Shown: positions 41,840 to 50,467 of the stretch, piece after piece
Numbering within the stretch: the first letter of the stretch is position 1
How the letters are laid out: each line of letters begins with the position of its first letter
Assembly: GCA_027309085.1 (NCBI GenBank)
Contig: DAIDDL010000028.1
Coordinates: forward strand, 1-54,223
Direction: 5' to 3'
DNA from: Sulfobacillus sp.
GTDB lineage: Bacteria > Bacillota > Sulfobacillia > Sulfobacillales > Sulfobacillaceae
Length of the DNA: 54,223 nucleotides
Made by a program: the position numbers and the translations under genes
The notes under the pieces: model-generated
Databases searched by the model: none
What the model was told of the DNA's origin: nothing
The model's input: only the letters and a program-made list of their open reading frames with translations

Positions 41840-43222
41840 CTAACCTTCCCGAAAATGTTTGGTGTATCCCTTCGCAGTGAGATACTGGCGCACCTCCAAC
41901 AGCGCGGTGTAGGTCGGGGTGATGTAGGTCACCTGTCCCACAGCGGTCTTGGTCAGCAAATCATCCAATGCATCGGAAGGCTTCTCGATCACCGTGATGC
42001 TGTCCGGATCCACGCCAGCATACTGAAGGCGCAGCGCCATATCCTGCGCCCGTATCCCACTGGCCCAGAATTTGCCGGCTGGATGGGATTTGAGCCACGT
42101 CTCAAAGTCTACGTCCCACAGCCATGAGACATCCTGGCCGTCGGCATAATGGTCATTGATAATCAGCAGCATGTTTTTGTCGGGATGGGGGTCTTGTTGA
42201 ATCGTCTCCAGCACTTGATTGAATCCCACCGGATTTTTCACGAGCGCCATCCACACGAGACGGTCCTGAATGCTGACAGCCTCCATCCGGCCAAACGCTG
42301 GCCGGAATTCTTCCAGTCCCTCACTGATTTCTGCGAGCGTCACATCATACAACAAGGCGAGACTGATGGCAGCCATCACGTTATACGCATTGTAAAGGCC
42401 GGGAAGCCGGTTGGGCACGGCAAACTGCTCGCCCCTAAAATCTATCCGCAAAGGGTAGGACGCCCCCCCTTGCCAGTCCACCAGAAGCAAATCCGGCACG
42501 GGTCGCCGAAAATGGCATTGCGGACATTCATAGTCTCCGATGTGGGCATAGTACTGGCGCCGGTAGTGCAAAGGGCTGGCGCACCGCGGGCAGAACCGCG
42601 CATCAGCCACATCGTACCCTCCCGGGCTGCTCGCATAAGCGGACAGGTCCGCGCCATAGTAGAACACCCGCGGGTGATTTTCGCCCAAATATGCCACTTG
42701 CGGGTCATCCGCATTTAAAATCAGCCAGCCCTGGTCTGCCAGCGACTCAATGCCGCGGCGAACAAAATTCACGGTAGTGGACAGTTCCCCATAACGGTCG
42801 AGCTGGTCCCGAAAAAAGTTCGTGACGACAATTGCCCGCGGGCGGCTTTCCTGAGACGCTTTGGGCATTGTGGCCTCGTCCGTCTCCAGCAAAGCCAGAT
42901 CTCCCTGGGGCATCAGGCGAAAGCGGCTCGCCTGCAGCAATGTCGCCGTAAGACCCAGGATCAAATTGGCGCCCGTCCGGTTGTGAATCACCTTGAGCCC
43001 ACTCGCGCGCAACAGGTGGCTGGCCACTGCCGCCGTCGTGGTCTTGCCATTCGTGCCGGTTAAGAGGATCACTCCTTGCGGCAGATGAGAGCTCAACCGG
43101 ATAAAGACCTGCGGGTCAATGCGCCGCGCCACTAGTCCCGGAAGCGAGCTGCCCCCTCTCCCGGTCAAGCGGCTTACCCATCCCGCCACACGCCCCAGCC
43201 ATACCGCCAGTGCAAATCTCAT
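41840..43222 (-). CDS. murT: Lipid II isoglutaminyl synthase, MurT-type Mur ligase subunit
   Basis: Mur-ligase-like protein that, with GatD, amidates the D-Glu of lipid II. ATP loop LLTGTNGKTTTAAV (about residues 62-75 of the ORF from 43222), ETDEATMP, VTNFFRDQLDRYGE, then an inserted four-Cys zinc ribbon (CPRC..CPQC) that separates MurT from MurC-F, and a C-terminal DUF1727 domain. 460 residues. ATG 43222 overlaps the rfbB stop (ATGA). No gatD lies next to it, which is unusual since murT-gatD are normally paired. Confidence 0.93.
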   Translation of the reverse strand: MRFALAVWLGRVAGWVSRLTGRGGSSLPGLVARRIDPQVFIRLSSHLPQGVILLTGTNGKTTTAAVASHLLRASGLKVIHNRTGANLILGLTATLLQASRFRLMPQGDLALLETDEATMPKASQESRPRAIVVTNFFRDQLDRYGELSTTVNFVRRGIESLADQGWLILNADDPQVAYLGENHPRVFYYGADLSAYASSPGGYDVADARFCPRCASPLHYRRQYYAHIGDYECPQCHFRRPVPDLLLVDWQGGASYPLRIDFRGEQFAVPNRLPGLYNAYNVMAAISLALLYDVTLAEISEGLEEFRPAFGRMEAVSIQDRLVWMALVKNPVGFNQVLETIQQDPHPDKNMLLIINDHYADGQDVSWLWDVDFETWLKSHPAGKFWASGIRAQDMALRLQYAGVDPDSITVIEKPSDALDDLLTKTAVGQVTYITPTYTALLEVRQYLTAKGYTKHFREG

Positions 43223-44256
43223 GAATTGCGCACTCCAGAATCGGGGTTCCCCTCCCCATATTGCTGGCGGTAATACTCCCGGTAGGCCCCACTCTTGACC
43301 GGGCGCCACCAATCCTCGTGGTTTTGATACCAGGCTACGGTGTCCCGAATGCCCTGCTGCCAAGGAATGCGGGGCTCCCATCCGAGTTCCTTGGTGATTT
43401 TCTGCGCATCCATCGCGTACCGCCGATCATGTCCCAACCGGTCGCTGACCATAGTCACCACCGACGCTGGCAATCCCAGAATAGCCCGCAAGTCTTCCGC
43501 GATCTCCCAATTCGACTTTTCCGTATGTCCGCCAATATTGTAAATCTGGCCGCTCTTGCCGCGGGTGAGCACATCCCAAATGGCCCGGACATGATCCGAG
43601 ACATGCAGCCAGTCGCGCACATTGCGCCCATCCCCGTATAAAGGCCATGGCCTCCCTTCCAGGCCGTTGGTCACAAACAGCGGAATAAGCTTTTCAGGAA
43701 ACTGGTACGGACCGTAATTGTTGGAGCAGCGCGTAATGACGACATCTTGCTGGTAAGTCCGCGAAGCGGCGAGCACGACCATGTCGGCGGCCGCCTTGCT
43801 GGCCGCGTAAGGGCTGTTTGGCTCAAGGGGCGAGGTTTCCCGAAATTGCCCCGTGGGGCCTAAGCTGCCGTAGACCTCGTCTGTAGACACGTGCAGGAAC
43901 CTTGGCACGTGGTACTGGCGAGCCAGCTCTAATAAAACCTGGGTTCCCAGGACATTGGTCACCACAAAAGGAGCCCCAGACTGAATGCTGCGGTCGACAT
44001 GCGACTCCGCCGCAAAATTAATCACCGCATCCACCGCCTGGTCCGCAAACCACGGCTCCAACTGCGCTCTGTCGGCAATGGAAGCCTGCACCCACCGGTA
44101 GCGGGCATCATGCGCATATTCCTCCACATTGGCGGGATTGCCCGCATAAGTCAGCGCATCCACATTCAGAATGTCCACATCCGGCACCTGCTCTAAAATC
44201 CAGCGGACCATTTGGGACCCAATAAACCCCAGGCCCCCCGTCACCATGATTCTCAC
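43219..44256 (-). CDS. rfbB: dTDP-glucose 4,6-dehydratase
   Basis: Extended SDR enzyme making dTDP-4-keto-6-deoxyglucose. NAD-binding VTGGLGFIGSQMV, the family signature AESHVDRSI, active-site STDEVYGS and YAASKAAADM (Tyr-Lys), SNNYGPYQFPEKLIP, and YGDGRNVRDWLHVSDH. 345 residues from GTG 44256, which follows AAGGAGAG; the frame opens further upstream, and ATG 44247 is another option. Third gene of the rfbA-C-B cluster. Confidence 0.95.
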   Translation of the reverse strand: MRIMVTGGLGFIGSQMVRWILEQVPDVDILNVDALTYAGNPANVEEYAHDARYRWVQASIADRAQLEPWFADQAVDAVINFAAESHVDRSIQSGAPFVVTNVLGTQVLLELARQYHVPRFLHVSTDEVYGSLGPTGQFRETSPLEPNSPYAASKAAADMVVLAASRTYQQDVVITRCSNNYGPYQFPEKLIPLFVTNGLEGRPWPLYGDGRNVRDWLHVSDHVRAIWDVLTRGKSGQIYNIGGHTEKSNWEIAEDLRAILGLPASVVTMVSDRLGHDRRYAMDAQKITKELGWEPRIPWQQGIRDTVAWYQNHEDWWRPVKSGAYREYYRQQYGEGNPDSGVRNS

Positions 44257-44269
44257 GTATCGTCTCTCC

Positions 44270-44740
44270 TTATCGGTTCTGGGTCCGCCAGTCAAAGTCA
44301 ATGTCCGGATCATTCCAAGCCAGGCGCTTTTCATCCGGGTCTGCTGGCCGGTACGACTCGGTGGTGAAATACACAATCATCGCCGGGGTATTGCCGAGTA
44401 CCCGGTATCCGTGAACCACACCCACAGGGATGACAATCAGGATGGGATTCATTTCACTGGGATAAAGCACCTGCGTCACCTGGTAGGTCGGCGAGTTCCG
44501 CCGCTGGTCATAGAGGACGACCTGGGCGGAGCCCACGGGGAAAAACCACAGGTCATCCTGCCGCTCATGATAATGGAATGCCTTAATCACGCCAGGGTAG
44601 CTCATCGACAGCGAGGCCTGCCCGAAGTTTCTCAAAAGCTGGTCATCATCACGTAAAATTTCTTGAAAAAACCCCCGGTCATCTGGATGCCTTACCAGTT
44701 TCTTGACCACTACGCCGTCAATGGCTCCGAACTCACTCAT
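44270..44740 (-). CDS. rfbC: dTDP-4-dehydrorhamnose 3,5-epimerase-like cupin
   Basis: RmlC-type cupin of 156 residues: HPDDRGFFQEI, the catalytic His region IKAFHYHERQDDLWFFPVG, YDQRRNSPTY and IPVGVVHGYRVLG. It deviates from classic RmlC (RGLHYQ becomes KAFHYH), so it may be a variant epimerase or a 3- or 5-only epimerase. Lies 19 bases after rfbA and 13 bases before rfbB. Confidence 0.85.
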   Translation of the reverse strand: MSEFGAIDGVVVKKLVRHPDDRGFFQEILRDDDQLLRNFGQASLSMSYPGVIKAFHYHERQDDLWFFPVGSAQVVLYDQRRNSPTYQVTQVLYPSEMNPILIVIPVGVVHGYRVLGNTPAMIVYFTTESYRPADPDEKRLAWNDPDIDFDWRTQNR

Positions 44741-44759
44741 TCTCCAATTCCTTCCCCTC

Positions 44760-45827
44760 TTATAAATCTACCCGGCTCTGGTCACCCAATACCAGGCGCA
44801 CCGCGCGGGGCCGCTTGTGGCCACCCTGCACGACGGCGCCACGGCCAATGAGGGACTGGTCAATGCGCTCCGGCACCTTGCTAATCCGGCTCTCAGGCAG
44901 GATCACACTATTCTCCAGTTCCGTTTCTTCAATGATGACGCCATCTCCGATGGCTGTATAGGGCCCGATGTAGCTGTGGAGTATATGGACATTCTCGCCA
45001 ATAACGACTGGGCCCCGGATAGTGCTGTGCTCGACACGGGAGCCGCGTCCCAACTGCACCCTCCCAACAATCTCGCTAGCTTGGTCCACCGTACCTTGCA
45101 TGCTCATTGGGACATCCTCCAGCATGAGGCGGTTGGCTTCAATCACGTCTTGGGGCCGTCCTGTATCCTTCCACCATCCCTGCACAAAAGTCGCATCTAC
45201 GACCCGCTCACGGTCAATCAGCGTCTGGATAGCGTCCGTGATTTCATATTCGCCCCGTCCAGAGGGCTGCAAAGTGGCCACGACCTCGTGAATTTCCGGC
45301 CCAAAACAGTACGCCCCCACCAAAGCCCAGTGCGACGGCGGATCTGCTGGTTTCTCCACCAGCCTGACGACCCGGCCGCCTTCCACCACAGCTACCCCGA
45401 ACTGACGGGGATCGTCCACCTCTGTCAAGAGAATGGACGCTGCATACTGCCCGCTGGCAAATCGGTCCACCAGGGGTTTCAATCCGCTGCGCAGCAAATT
45501 GTCTCCCAAAAACATCAAAAATGGGTCTTGGCCCAAATACGTTCCCGCGATTTTGACGGCGTGCGCCAGCCCTAGTGGGGCGGGTTGCGGAATGTAGGTA
45601 AATCGGCAGCCAAATGCGTTGCCGCTGCCGAGCTTGGCCCGGATCTCTTCTCCCGTCTCCCCGGTGATGACGCCAATATCCTCAATTCCCGCTTCCACCA
45701 TAGCGTCCACTGCATAAAATAAAATAGGGCGATTAGCCACTGGGATCAACTGTTTGGCCCCAGTATATGTTAAAGGACGGAGGCGGCTTCCCGTGCCTCC
45801 CGCAAGGAGCAATCCCTTTAATGTCAT
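44760..45827 (-). CDS. rfbA: Glucose-1-phosphate thymidylyltransferase, long type
   Basis: Makes dTDP-glucose from dTTP and glucose-1-phosphate. LLLAGGTGSRLRPLT with the nucleotide-binding signature, FLMFLGDNLL with metal Asp, FVQGWWKDTGRPQDVIEAN. It is about 60 residues longer than classical RmlA; the C-terminus has left-handed beta-helix hexapeptides (SRVEHSTIRGPVVIGENV...), as in StrD-type enzymes. ATG 45827 or the Met one codon upstream starts it. First gene of the sugar cluster; the region upstream holds the divergent tRNA promoter. Confidence 0.93.
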   Translation of the reverse strand: MTLKGLLLAGGTGSRLRPLTYTGAKQLIPVANRPILFYAVDAMVEAGIEDIGVITGETGEEIRAKLGSGNAFGCRFTYIPQPAPLGLAHAVKIAGTYLGQDPFLMFLGDNLLRSGLKPLVDRFASGQYAASILLTEVDDPRQFGVAVVEGGRVVRLVEKPADPPSHWALVGAYCFGPEIHEVVATLQPSGRGEYEITDAIQTLIDRERVVDATFVQGWWKDTGRPQDVIEANRLMLEDVPMSMQGTVDQASEIVGRVQLGRGSRVEHSTIRGPVVIGENVHILHSYIGPYTAIGDGVIIEETELENSVILPESRISKVPERIDQSLIGRGAVVQGGHKRPRAVRLVLGDQSRVDL

Positions 45828-45924
45828 CAAGTGACTCCCTTATCATTGTCTTTGACAAAAATATTGTAGCTATCCCTGCCAGTTTTGGCCATTATCTCCC
45901 AGCCATCCACAGGTCACGCCCATC

Positions 45925-45954
45925 TTGACAGGTTACATCACAAAAGGGTAAAAT
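45925..45954 (+). promoter_or_regulatory. Promoter of tRNA-Pro
   Basis: TTGACA (45925-45930) and TAAAAT (45949-45954) are 18 bases apart, about 14 bases before the mature tRNA 5' end. Confidence 0.7.
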
Positions 45955-45967
45955 GCATTACGGGCGT

Positions 45968-46044
45968 CGGGGAGTAGCGCAGCTTGGTAGCGCGCCTGCT
46001 TCGGGAGCAGGAGGTCGCAGGTTCAAATCCTGTCTCTCCGACCA
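45968..46044 (+). tRNA. tRNA-Pro (anticodon CGG)
   Basis: A complete cloverleaf: acceptor CGGGGAG pairs with CTCTCCG (one G-U), D arm around GCGCAGCTTGGTAGCGC, anticodon stem CCTGC/GCAGG with loop TTCGGGA (anticodon CGG, reads CCG), T arm with GTTCAAATC. CCA is encoded at 46042-46044. Common antisense ORFs over it (RQDLNLRPPAPEAG...) are artefacts. Confidence 0.97.
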
Positions 46045-46121
46045 CAAAATTTGAGGCAGGGCAAAGGTTCCTAGCTTCGGCACAACGAAACAAAGGCTAA
46101 AACGGCCCATGGTTGCCCTCT

Positions 46122-46157
46122 CCAAAAGAGATCGGAGGCTTTGGTTAATTTTTTTTT
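46122..46157 (+). terminator. Probable terminator after tRNA-Pro
   Basis: CCAAAAG (46122-46128) can pair with CTTTGG (46139-46144), followed by TTAA and nine T. Weak stem but strong T tract. Confidence 0.45.
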
Positions 46158-46404
46158 GCGAGGTGGATCCCAAGAAACCTTCCCCCAAAATTCTTTGCTA
46201 TAACTCGGTACAGACCTGGATAACCGCCAAGGGATCGAATACGTCCTTTCGGTGGGAGTTTTCTGCCAATCCGTCAATTTCCAGCCGTTCCCGCGTCATG
46301 GTGTCCTGTTTGCATAGGTATTTTAGTACGGCCGATTTGATGTGAATCTCATAGGCCGTAGTGTGCAGATATCTATTCGCACCTGCCAATCGGCTGGCGG
46401 CGTG

Positions 46405-46496
46405 GCCAACTCGCCGTGTACCTCGACGCCCGCGTCACAGGCCATGCCCCTAGAAAAGGGGCTAAATCGATTTACACAAAACTCTTGACGCTCCCC
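46405..46496 (+). mobile_element. Possible IS256-like remnant
   Basis: One frame reads QLAVYLDARV, similar to the conserved LDAxY block with the catalytic Asp of IS256 transposases. Shortly after comes TTTACACAAAACTCTTGACG, similar to the terminal repeat of that family. The middle is missing. Low confidence. 46158-46404 holds a short minus-strand frame (46198-46389) without recognisable homology. Confidence 0.3.
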
Positions 46497-46520
46497 AAAA
46501 GGCTCAAAAAATAATCACCC

Positions 46521-46541
46521 CCAGCCGCGGCTTTAGCCGGG
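46521..46541. repeat. Hairpin resembling a TnpB-element end
   Basis: CCAGCCGCGGCTTTAGCCGGG contains CGGCTTTAGCCG, the same core as the hairpin at the window end (54150-54178). Such GGCTTTAGCC stems are typical of right ends of IS200/IS605-type elements. No tnpB is present, so it is a relic. Confidence 0.35.
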
Positions 46542-46675
46542 AGTCTATGGCACGTCGTCGTTCCTTTTCTACGATTTGTCGATCTGCCCGTTGTTGATAG
46601 CAAGCCTGATATGCAGGACCAATCCTGATCCACCCTGAGCCACCGTGAAGCAAGCGGACGCGGCATGTCAACACA

Positions 46676-46705
46676 TGCCTCTTGTTTAAGTTTAACAAGG
46701 TGGCA
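46676..46705. repeat. Imperfect inverted repeat upstream of a small gene
   Basis: TGCC-T-CTTGTT (46676-46686) faces AACAAG-G-TGGCA (46694-46705). It lies 80 bases before the start at 46786 and could be an operator or an old element end. Confidence 0.35.
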
Positions 46706-46785
46706 CTTCAGCTTGCGGAGCGTTGAGCCGGCGGCCCATAATCGGCTGAGAGATTCTAGTACTTAAAACGACGGGAGTGATTTGG

Positions 46786-47142
46786 ATGGCCGAATTGGTA
46801 CGGGAAGAGCAGGAATTGGTTGTGAAACTGAGTGCCCTAGAAAGAGTGGAAGCCGTGCATGGAGAAATTCGGGTGCCGTGGTCGGCGGTGCAATCAGTGA
46901 CAGTATTGGACGATGCGATCCATGCAGTGCACGGGTTGAAACTCCCAGGGAGTCGAATACCGGGAGTTTTCGCCATGGGGACGTTTCAATCCGCCACGGG
47001 CAAGGTCTTTGCGGTTGTACATCACCAAACCCGTCGCGGCGTAATGGTCACCTTAACAGGCACTACATATGATGCCATTATCATCGGCATGGAAGACCCC
47101 GAGGCCGTCGTGGCCACATTGACGCCGAGGCAGACCGAATAG
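46786..47142 (+). CDS. Conserved-looking small protein, possibly PH-like
   Basis: 118 residues starting MAELVREEQELVVKL at ATG 46786, with GGGAG nine bases upstream; a GTG at 46777 is an alternative. The strand-rich pattern (HGEIRVPWSAVQSVTVLDD..., VFAVVHHQTRRGVMVTL, YDAIIIGMEDP) resembles bacterial PH-like barrels that usually sit in membrane-edge proteins. No catalytic motif is visible. It lies alone among mobile-element debris; coding quality is good. Function unknown. Confidence 0.65.
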   Translation: MAELVREEQELVVKLSALERVEAVHGEIRVPWSAVQSVTVLDDAIHAVHGLKLPGSRIPGVFAMGTFQSATGKVFAVVHHQTRRGVMVTLTGTTYDAIIIGMEDPEAVVATLTPRQTE

Positions 47143-47253
47143 TATACGGAGCCCTATCCTCATGGGGTCGCTGTACGGGACCACCTCGAGACTTGGTCCC
47201 CAATCCGATAGCACCGACCCCTGCTGGATGCGATACAGATAACCATGAATCAG

Positions 47254-47770
47254 GTTATCCAAACCTAATTAAAATCCTAACCTTGCTCACCAAGTGCAGT
47301 GATAGCCGCAATGCAAGCCAGCAAAGGTTGGGATTTTATCTTTACGTTTTTAGGGATTTCACTCCACAAAATTCCGCTAGTCCTCTGCCGCCTTTTGTCC
47401 ATTTCTTTGATACGTGTCTGTCTTCCTCATCTTCCATGGCTTCTCCCGGAGATAATCGGGGGACCGCGATGTTTTTGTATAGTCCCGATATACATCCGTA
47501 TAACCAGACCAGCCCGCGGAATTCGCCCGGGCCAAGATGCTTTTAAGCGCCCGCGTGAACCGGGCCACGTAGGTTTTGGAGTAGCCATGGTCGTCCATAG
47601 CTGAGGATAATGATCCCGTAGGTCTTGTACGTTCATGGGTATGCACTCCGTGGTGTTCCACAAGAAGAACATAACCATGAAAGAAAACAATCCCCACCTT
47701 TTCTGGCGGCAATGGCGGCGATTCCAACGTTTTGTGAAACAGGCTGGGATTTTATTTAGGTTTGGATAAC
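47254..47770. mobile_element. Degenerate 517-bp unit with 24-bp terminal inverted repeats
   Basis: Ends 47254-47277 and 47747-47770 are inverted copies, matching at 23 of 24 positions. A third, related copy (GGTTGGGATTTTATC, from 47326) lies inside near the left end, and a palindrome of the same family (47776-47795) sits just outside the right end. The interior holds a broken integrase-like frame. It could be a decayed transposon or an integration module whose repeats were recombinase sites. Confidence 0.55.
47377..47700 (-). pseudogene. Integrase-like N-terminal fragment, frameshifted
   Basis: Two minus-strand frames join into one sensible sequence: MNVQDLRDHYPQL in one frame, then MDDHGYSKTYVARFTRALK and GWSGYTDVYRDYTKT...SPDYLREK in the next, with about one base missing at the join near 47605. 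The pattern resembles the SAM-like N-terminal domain of tyrosine recombinases. The catalytic domain is absent and the sequence degrades after LREK. It lies between the inverted repeats at 47254 and 47770. Confidence 0.45.
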
Positions 47771-47775
47771 GGAGA

Positions 47776-47795
47776 AAATCCAAACGTTTGGATTT
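47776..47795. repeat. 20-base perfect palindrome
   Basis: AAATCCAAAC joined to its exact complement. The half-site TCCAAAC recurs in the inverted ends of the neighbouring unit. 47796-48156 shows no gene. Confidence 0.6.
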
Positions 47796-48156
47796 CGTGA
47801 GGCTCAACTTGCCACCCACGTCTTGATACGACGTTTTTGCGAAAGACAATGTCCTTGCCTGTCGGGTAGATTAAAAAAGAAAGAGCCCGGGAATACGTAC
47901 GCATTACCCAGACTCTTGACAGACAACATGGTGAACAGGACCAAAAAACCCTCAGGAGTCCGTCGGAGTAATATCAGAGCCGACTAATAAATAACGGGAA
48001 TTATTACGGCTAATGGCCGCTCCTGTAAAAATCCTTGGCTAGTGCGTTCTCGTGGATGCCAATCAGGAGACGTCACCCCCACCGCCGTCCGAATTCAACT
48101 CAAATCAAACGATTGAGCCGTGCCGCCTTGGCCACGACAAGTTCTATGCTCAGGTT

Positions 48157-48223
48157 TCCGCTATCCGATAGCGGACGATCACCGCCCCGAGTGAAAAAAA
48201 CCAACTTCGGCCGCCGCCGAAGT
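48157..48223 (+). promoter_or_regulatory. Two dyads upstream of alkA, candidate operators
   Basis: A 19-base perfect dyad (TCCGCTATC, one base, GATAGCGGA; 48157-48175) and an 8-bp dyad ACTTCGGC/GCCGAAGT (48204-48223) precede a TATACT (48234-48239) that may be a -10 box. They are candidates for binding by the ArsR-type protein encoded at the end of the operon. Confidence 0.4.
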
Positions 48224-48287
48224 ATTTCGCTCCTATACTGCAAGAGGTGACAAGAAAGCGCACATTTGAAGGAGGACCACAGCCCTT

Positions 48288-49256
48288 ATGATGACCACGC
48301 CCCACACGACATTCTCTCTCACTCCACAGGGATCCTATGCCTTTGGCCTCACCCTCGCCTATCTCCGGACCTCCCCCTCAGCAATCGTGGAACGCGTCAC
48401 CAGCCACGGATTTCAGCGCGCTTTGGACATTGGTCCGGGGATCGTCGTTGCGGTGGAAAGGGCAACCCTCTCCTCTTCTCCTGAACCCTTGCATGTGACT
48501 CTCTGGGGGGAAGACTTATCTCCAGAGGTGGTAGGTCAAACGGTCCGCCACCTGACGCAGATGCTCACGCTGGCCGTCGACGGCCAGCCAGCTGAATCGC
48601 ATTTGATGACAAAGGACTCAGTCCTCGCACCACTGGTTCAATCCTATTCCGGGTTCCGCCCCGTCTTGCTGGGCTCCCCCTGGGAAGCTTTGCTATGGGC
48701 AGTCAGCGGCCAACTGATCGGGGTGCAGCAAGCCCGTACTATCCGCACCCGCATTGCCCTATTGGGTGGCAGGTCTCTGTCCGCCGAAGGGCAGGTATTC
48801 CAGTTGCTGCCCTCTCCGGAATGGATTGCTACCCATGGTGTGGAACCTTTGCGGGCCGCTGGCCTCAGCATGGCCAAAGCCCGGGCTATCGTCAAATGCG
48901 CGGCGGGAATTACCGCTGGCAGCCTGCCCTGGACGGACAGGCCCGATGCGGACCGTGACGATATTCCCCGGGCGTTGCAGACCGTAACGGGCATCGGCCC
49001 GTGGACTGCTGCTCTTGTGGGACTCCGCGGCTTAGGCCAGCTCGACACGCTTCCCGAAGGAGATGCGGCCCTGCAAGCCATAGTCGGGCAGCAATCTTCT
49101 CCGCAAAGCCGCCTCCCGGCGTCTGCGCTGGCTGCTCACGGAGCCGTTTGGGCTCCTTACCGCGGCTGGGCCACGTACCTCTTGTGGTTGCAGCGTCAGG
49201 CCCAAGACACTGCGAGCCGCGCCATGTCCCACAGCAAGGAAAGGAGCATGCCATGA
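48288..49256 (+). CDS. alkA: AlkA-type DNA-3-methyladenine glycosylase
   Basis: Removes alkylated bases from DNA. The first about 115 residues form the AlkA N-terminal domain. Then come the HhH-GPD core with LLWAVSGQLIGVQQA, the hairpin VTGIGPWTAALVGLRGL, and the catalytic Asp region LDTLPEGDAAL (residue about 260). WAPYRGWATYLLW ends the fold, as in E. coli AlkA. 322 residues. AAGGAGG is about 12 bases before the ATG pair at 48288/48291. The stop overlaps the next start (ATGA), so repair and efflux genes are translationally coupled. Confidence 0.88.
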   Translation: MMTTPHTTFSLTPQGSYAFGLTLAYLRTSPSAIVERVTSHGFQRALDIGPGIVVAVERATLSSSPEPLHVTLWGEDLSPEVVGQTVRHLTQMLTLAVDGQPAESHLMTKDSVLAPLVQSYSGFRPVLLGSPWEALLWAVSGQLIGVQQARTIRTRIALLGGRSLSAEGQVFQLLPSPEWIATHGVEPLRAAGLSMAKARAIVKCAAGITAGSLPWTDRPDADRDDIPRALQTVTGIGPWTAALVGLRGLGQLDTLPEGDAALQAIVGQQSSPQSRLPASALAAHGAVWAPYRGWATYLLWLQRQAQDTASRAMSHSKERSMP

Positions 49257-50428
49257 ACACCAGACCAGGATTTTGGCGGGTGGGATTTCTCTTAGGGATG
49301 ATTATGGTAGCCGCCAACGTCCCGACGCCCTTGTACGCGCTCTATTCCGCCCGGTTTCATTTCGGGCCCGCTGTGCTCACTGCCATCTTCGCCACCTATG
49401 TTGTCTTCCTGATTCCCTCCCTGCTGTTTTGGGGCCAGTGGTCTGACCAGCGCGGGCGCAAACCGGCCCTTTTGATAGGATTGGCGTTCGCGGTGCTAGG
49501 CAGCTTGAGTTTTCTCTTCGCACACCAAGTGCTATGGCTGTTTGCGGGCCGCGCGGCCCAAGGTCTGGGCGCAGGAATGTTGTCGGGACCAGCGACCGCC
49601 CAACTCGCCGAACTGGATCCATCCCGGCGGCGGGCTCCGTTGGTAGCTGGACTGGCCACAGCCGGGGGCACAGCCATAGGGCCGCTCGCAGGTGGCCTGC
49701 TGGCCCAATACGGGCCGGAACCCTTGCGTCTGGCCTATGGCGTCTCTCTAGCCGGTCTTGCCCTCGCCGGTTTGTTGCTGGCCGGGGTGGCGGATACGCG
49801 GCTACATTCGCACGCCCCGCTGCAGTGGCAGCCCCCCCGCATTCCGCGCGCCATGCGCCGGACGTTTTGGCTCGCCAGCGGGTCCGCGTTTGTGGTCTGG
49901 TCTGTGACAGCGTTCTTCATGTCTCTTGCTCCCACCTATGTGATGACGCTCTTGCATGTTTCCAATGTCGCGCTCGCAGGCGGGGTCGTATTTTTGATGC
50001 TGGCCTGCGCCTCCGTTACCCAATTGCTCACCCGTACTCTGTCTCCCGCGCAGTCCATGCCTGCCGGACTTCTGGTCATCTTCCTAGGAGTCGCCGGACT
50101 GCTTGTCTCCGTTCCCGATCATTCCCTGACGCTGCTCCTGGCTAGTACGGTCATCGCCGGAATTGGTCAGGGCATGGCCTTTCTGGGCAGCATGACAGCC
50201 GTGACCCAGGCAGCACCCGCCTCTCTAAAAGCGCAGGTCGTCTCGAGTTTCTATGTGGTGATTTACTGTGGGGTTGGCCTGCCCGTCGTTGGAATCGGAC
50301 TGCTAGCTCAGCATGTGGGCCTCTACGACGCCATGTTGTCCTACACCATTTTGATTGGCATACTGACCCTAGGACTTGTGTCCGGTCTGCGGCTCCGCCG
50401 TTTCGGAGCACAGGCTGCCGATTCCTGA
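49253..50428 (+). CDS. MFS efflux transporter
   Basis: 391 residues, twelve helices. Motif A WGQWSDQRGRKPALL lies between helices 2 and 3, the R-rich loop RAAQGLGAGMLSGPATAQLAELDP follows, and the antiporter motif is in GTAIGPLAGGLLAQYG, typical of drug/proton antiporters. The frame opens upstream, but AAAGGAG before ATG 49253 and the 4-base overlap with alkA define the start. Because it is coupled to a DNA-alkylation repair gene and followed by an ArsR regulator, export of a DNA-damaging compound is a reasonable inference. Confidence 0.88.
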   Translation: MNTRPGFWRVGFLLGMIMVAANVPTPLYALYSARFHFGPAVLTAIFATYVVFLIPSLLFWGQWSDQRGRKPALLIGLAFAVLGSLSFLFAHQVLWLFAGRAAQGLGAGMLSGPATAQLAELDPSRRRAPLVAGLATAGGTAIGPLAGGLLAQYGPEPLRLAYGVSLAGLALAGLLLAGVADTRLHSHAPLQWQPPRIPRAMRRTFWLASGSAFVVWSVTAFFMSLAPTYVMTLLHVSNVALAGGVVFLMLACASVTQLLTRTLSPAQSMPAGLLVIFLGVAGLLVSVPDHSLTLLLASTVIAGIGQGMAFLGSMTAVTQAAPASLKAQVVSSFYVVIYCGVGLPVVGIGLLAQHVGLYDAMLSYTILIGILTLGLVSGLRLRRFGAQAADS

Positions 50429-50467
50429 AGAAAGACAGGTGCCAAGAAGAGAAAGGAGGACACACCC

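Noticed and set aside
45958-46188. Minus-strand ORF with RQDLNLRPPAPEAG
   Set aside because: It is antisense to tRNA-Pro; this peptide is a well-known false annotation over tRNA genes.
48205-48222. Possible CRISPR or tandem repeat signals from the palindromes in this area
   Set aside because: No regularly spaced repeats occur anywhere in the window.
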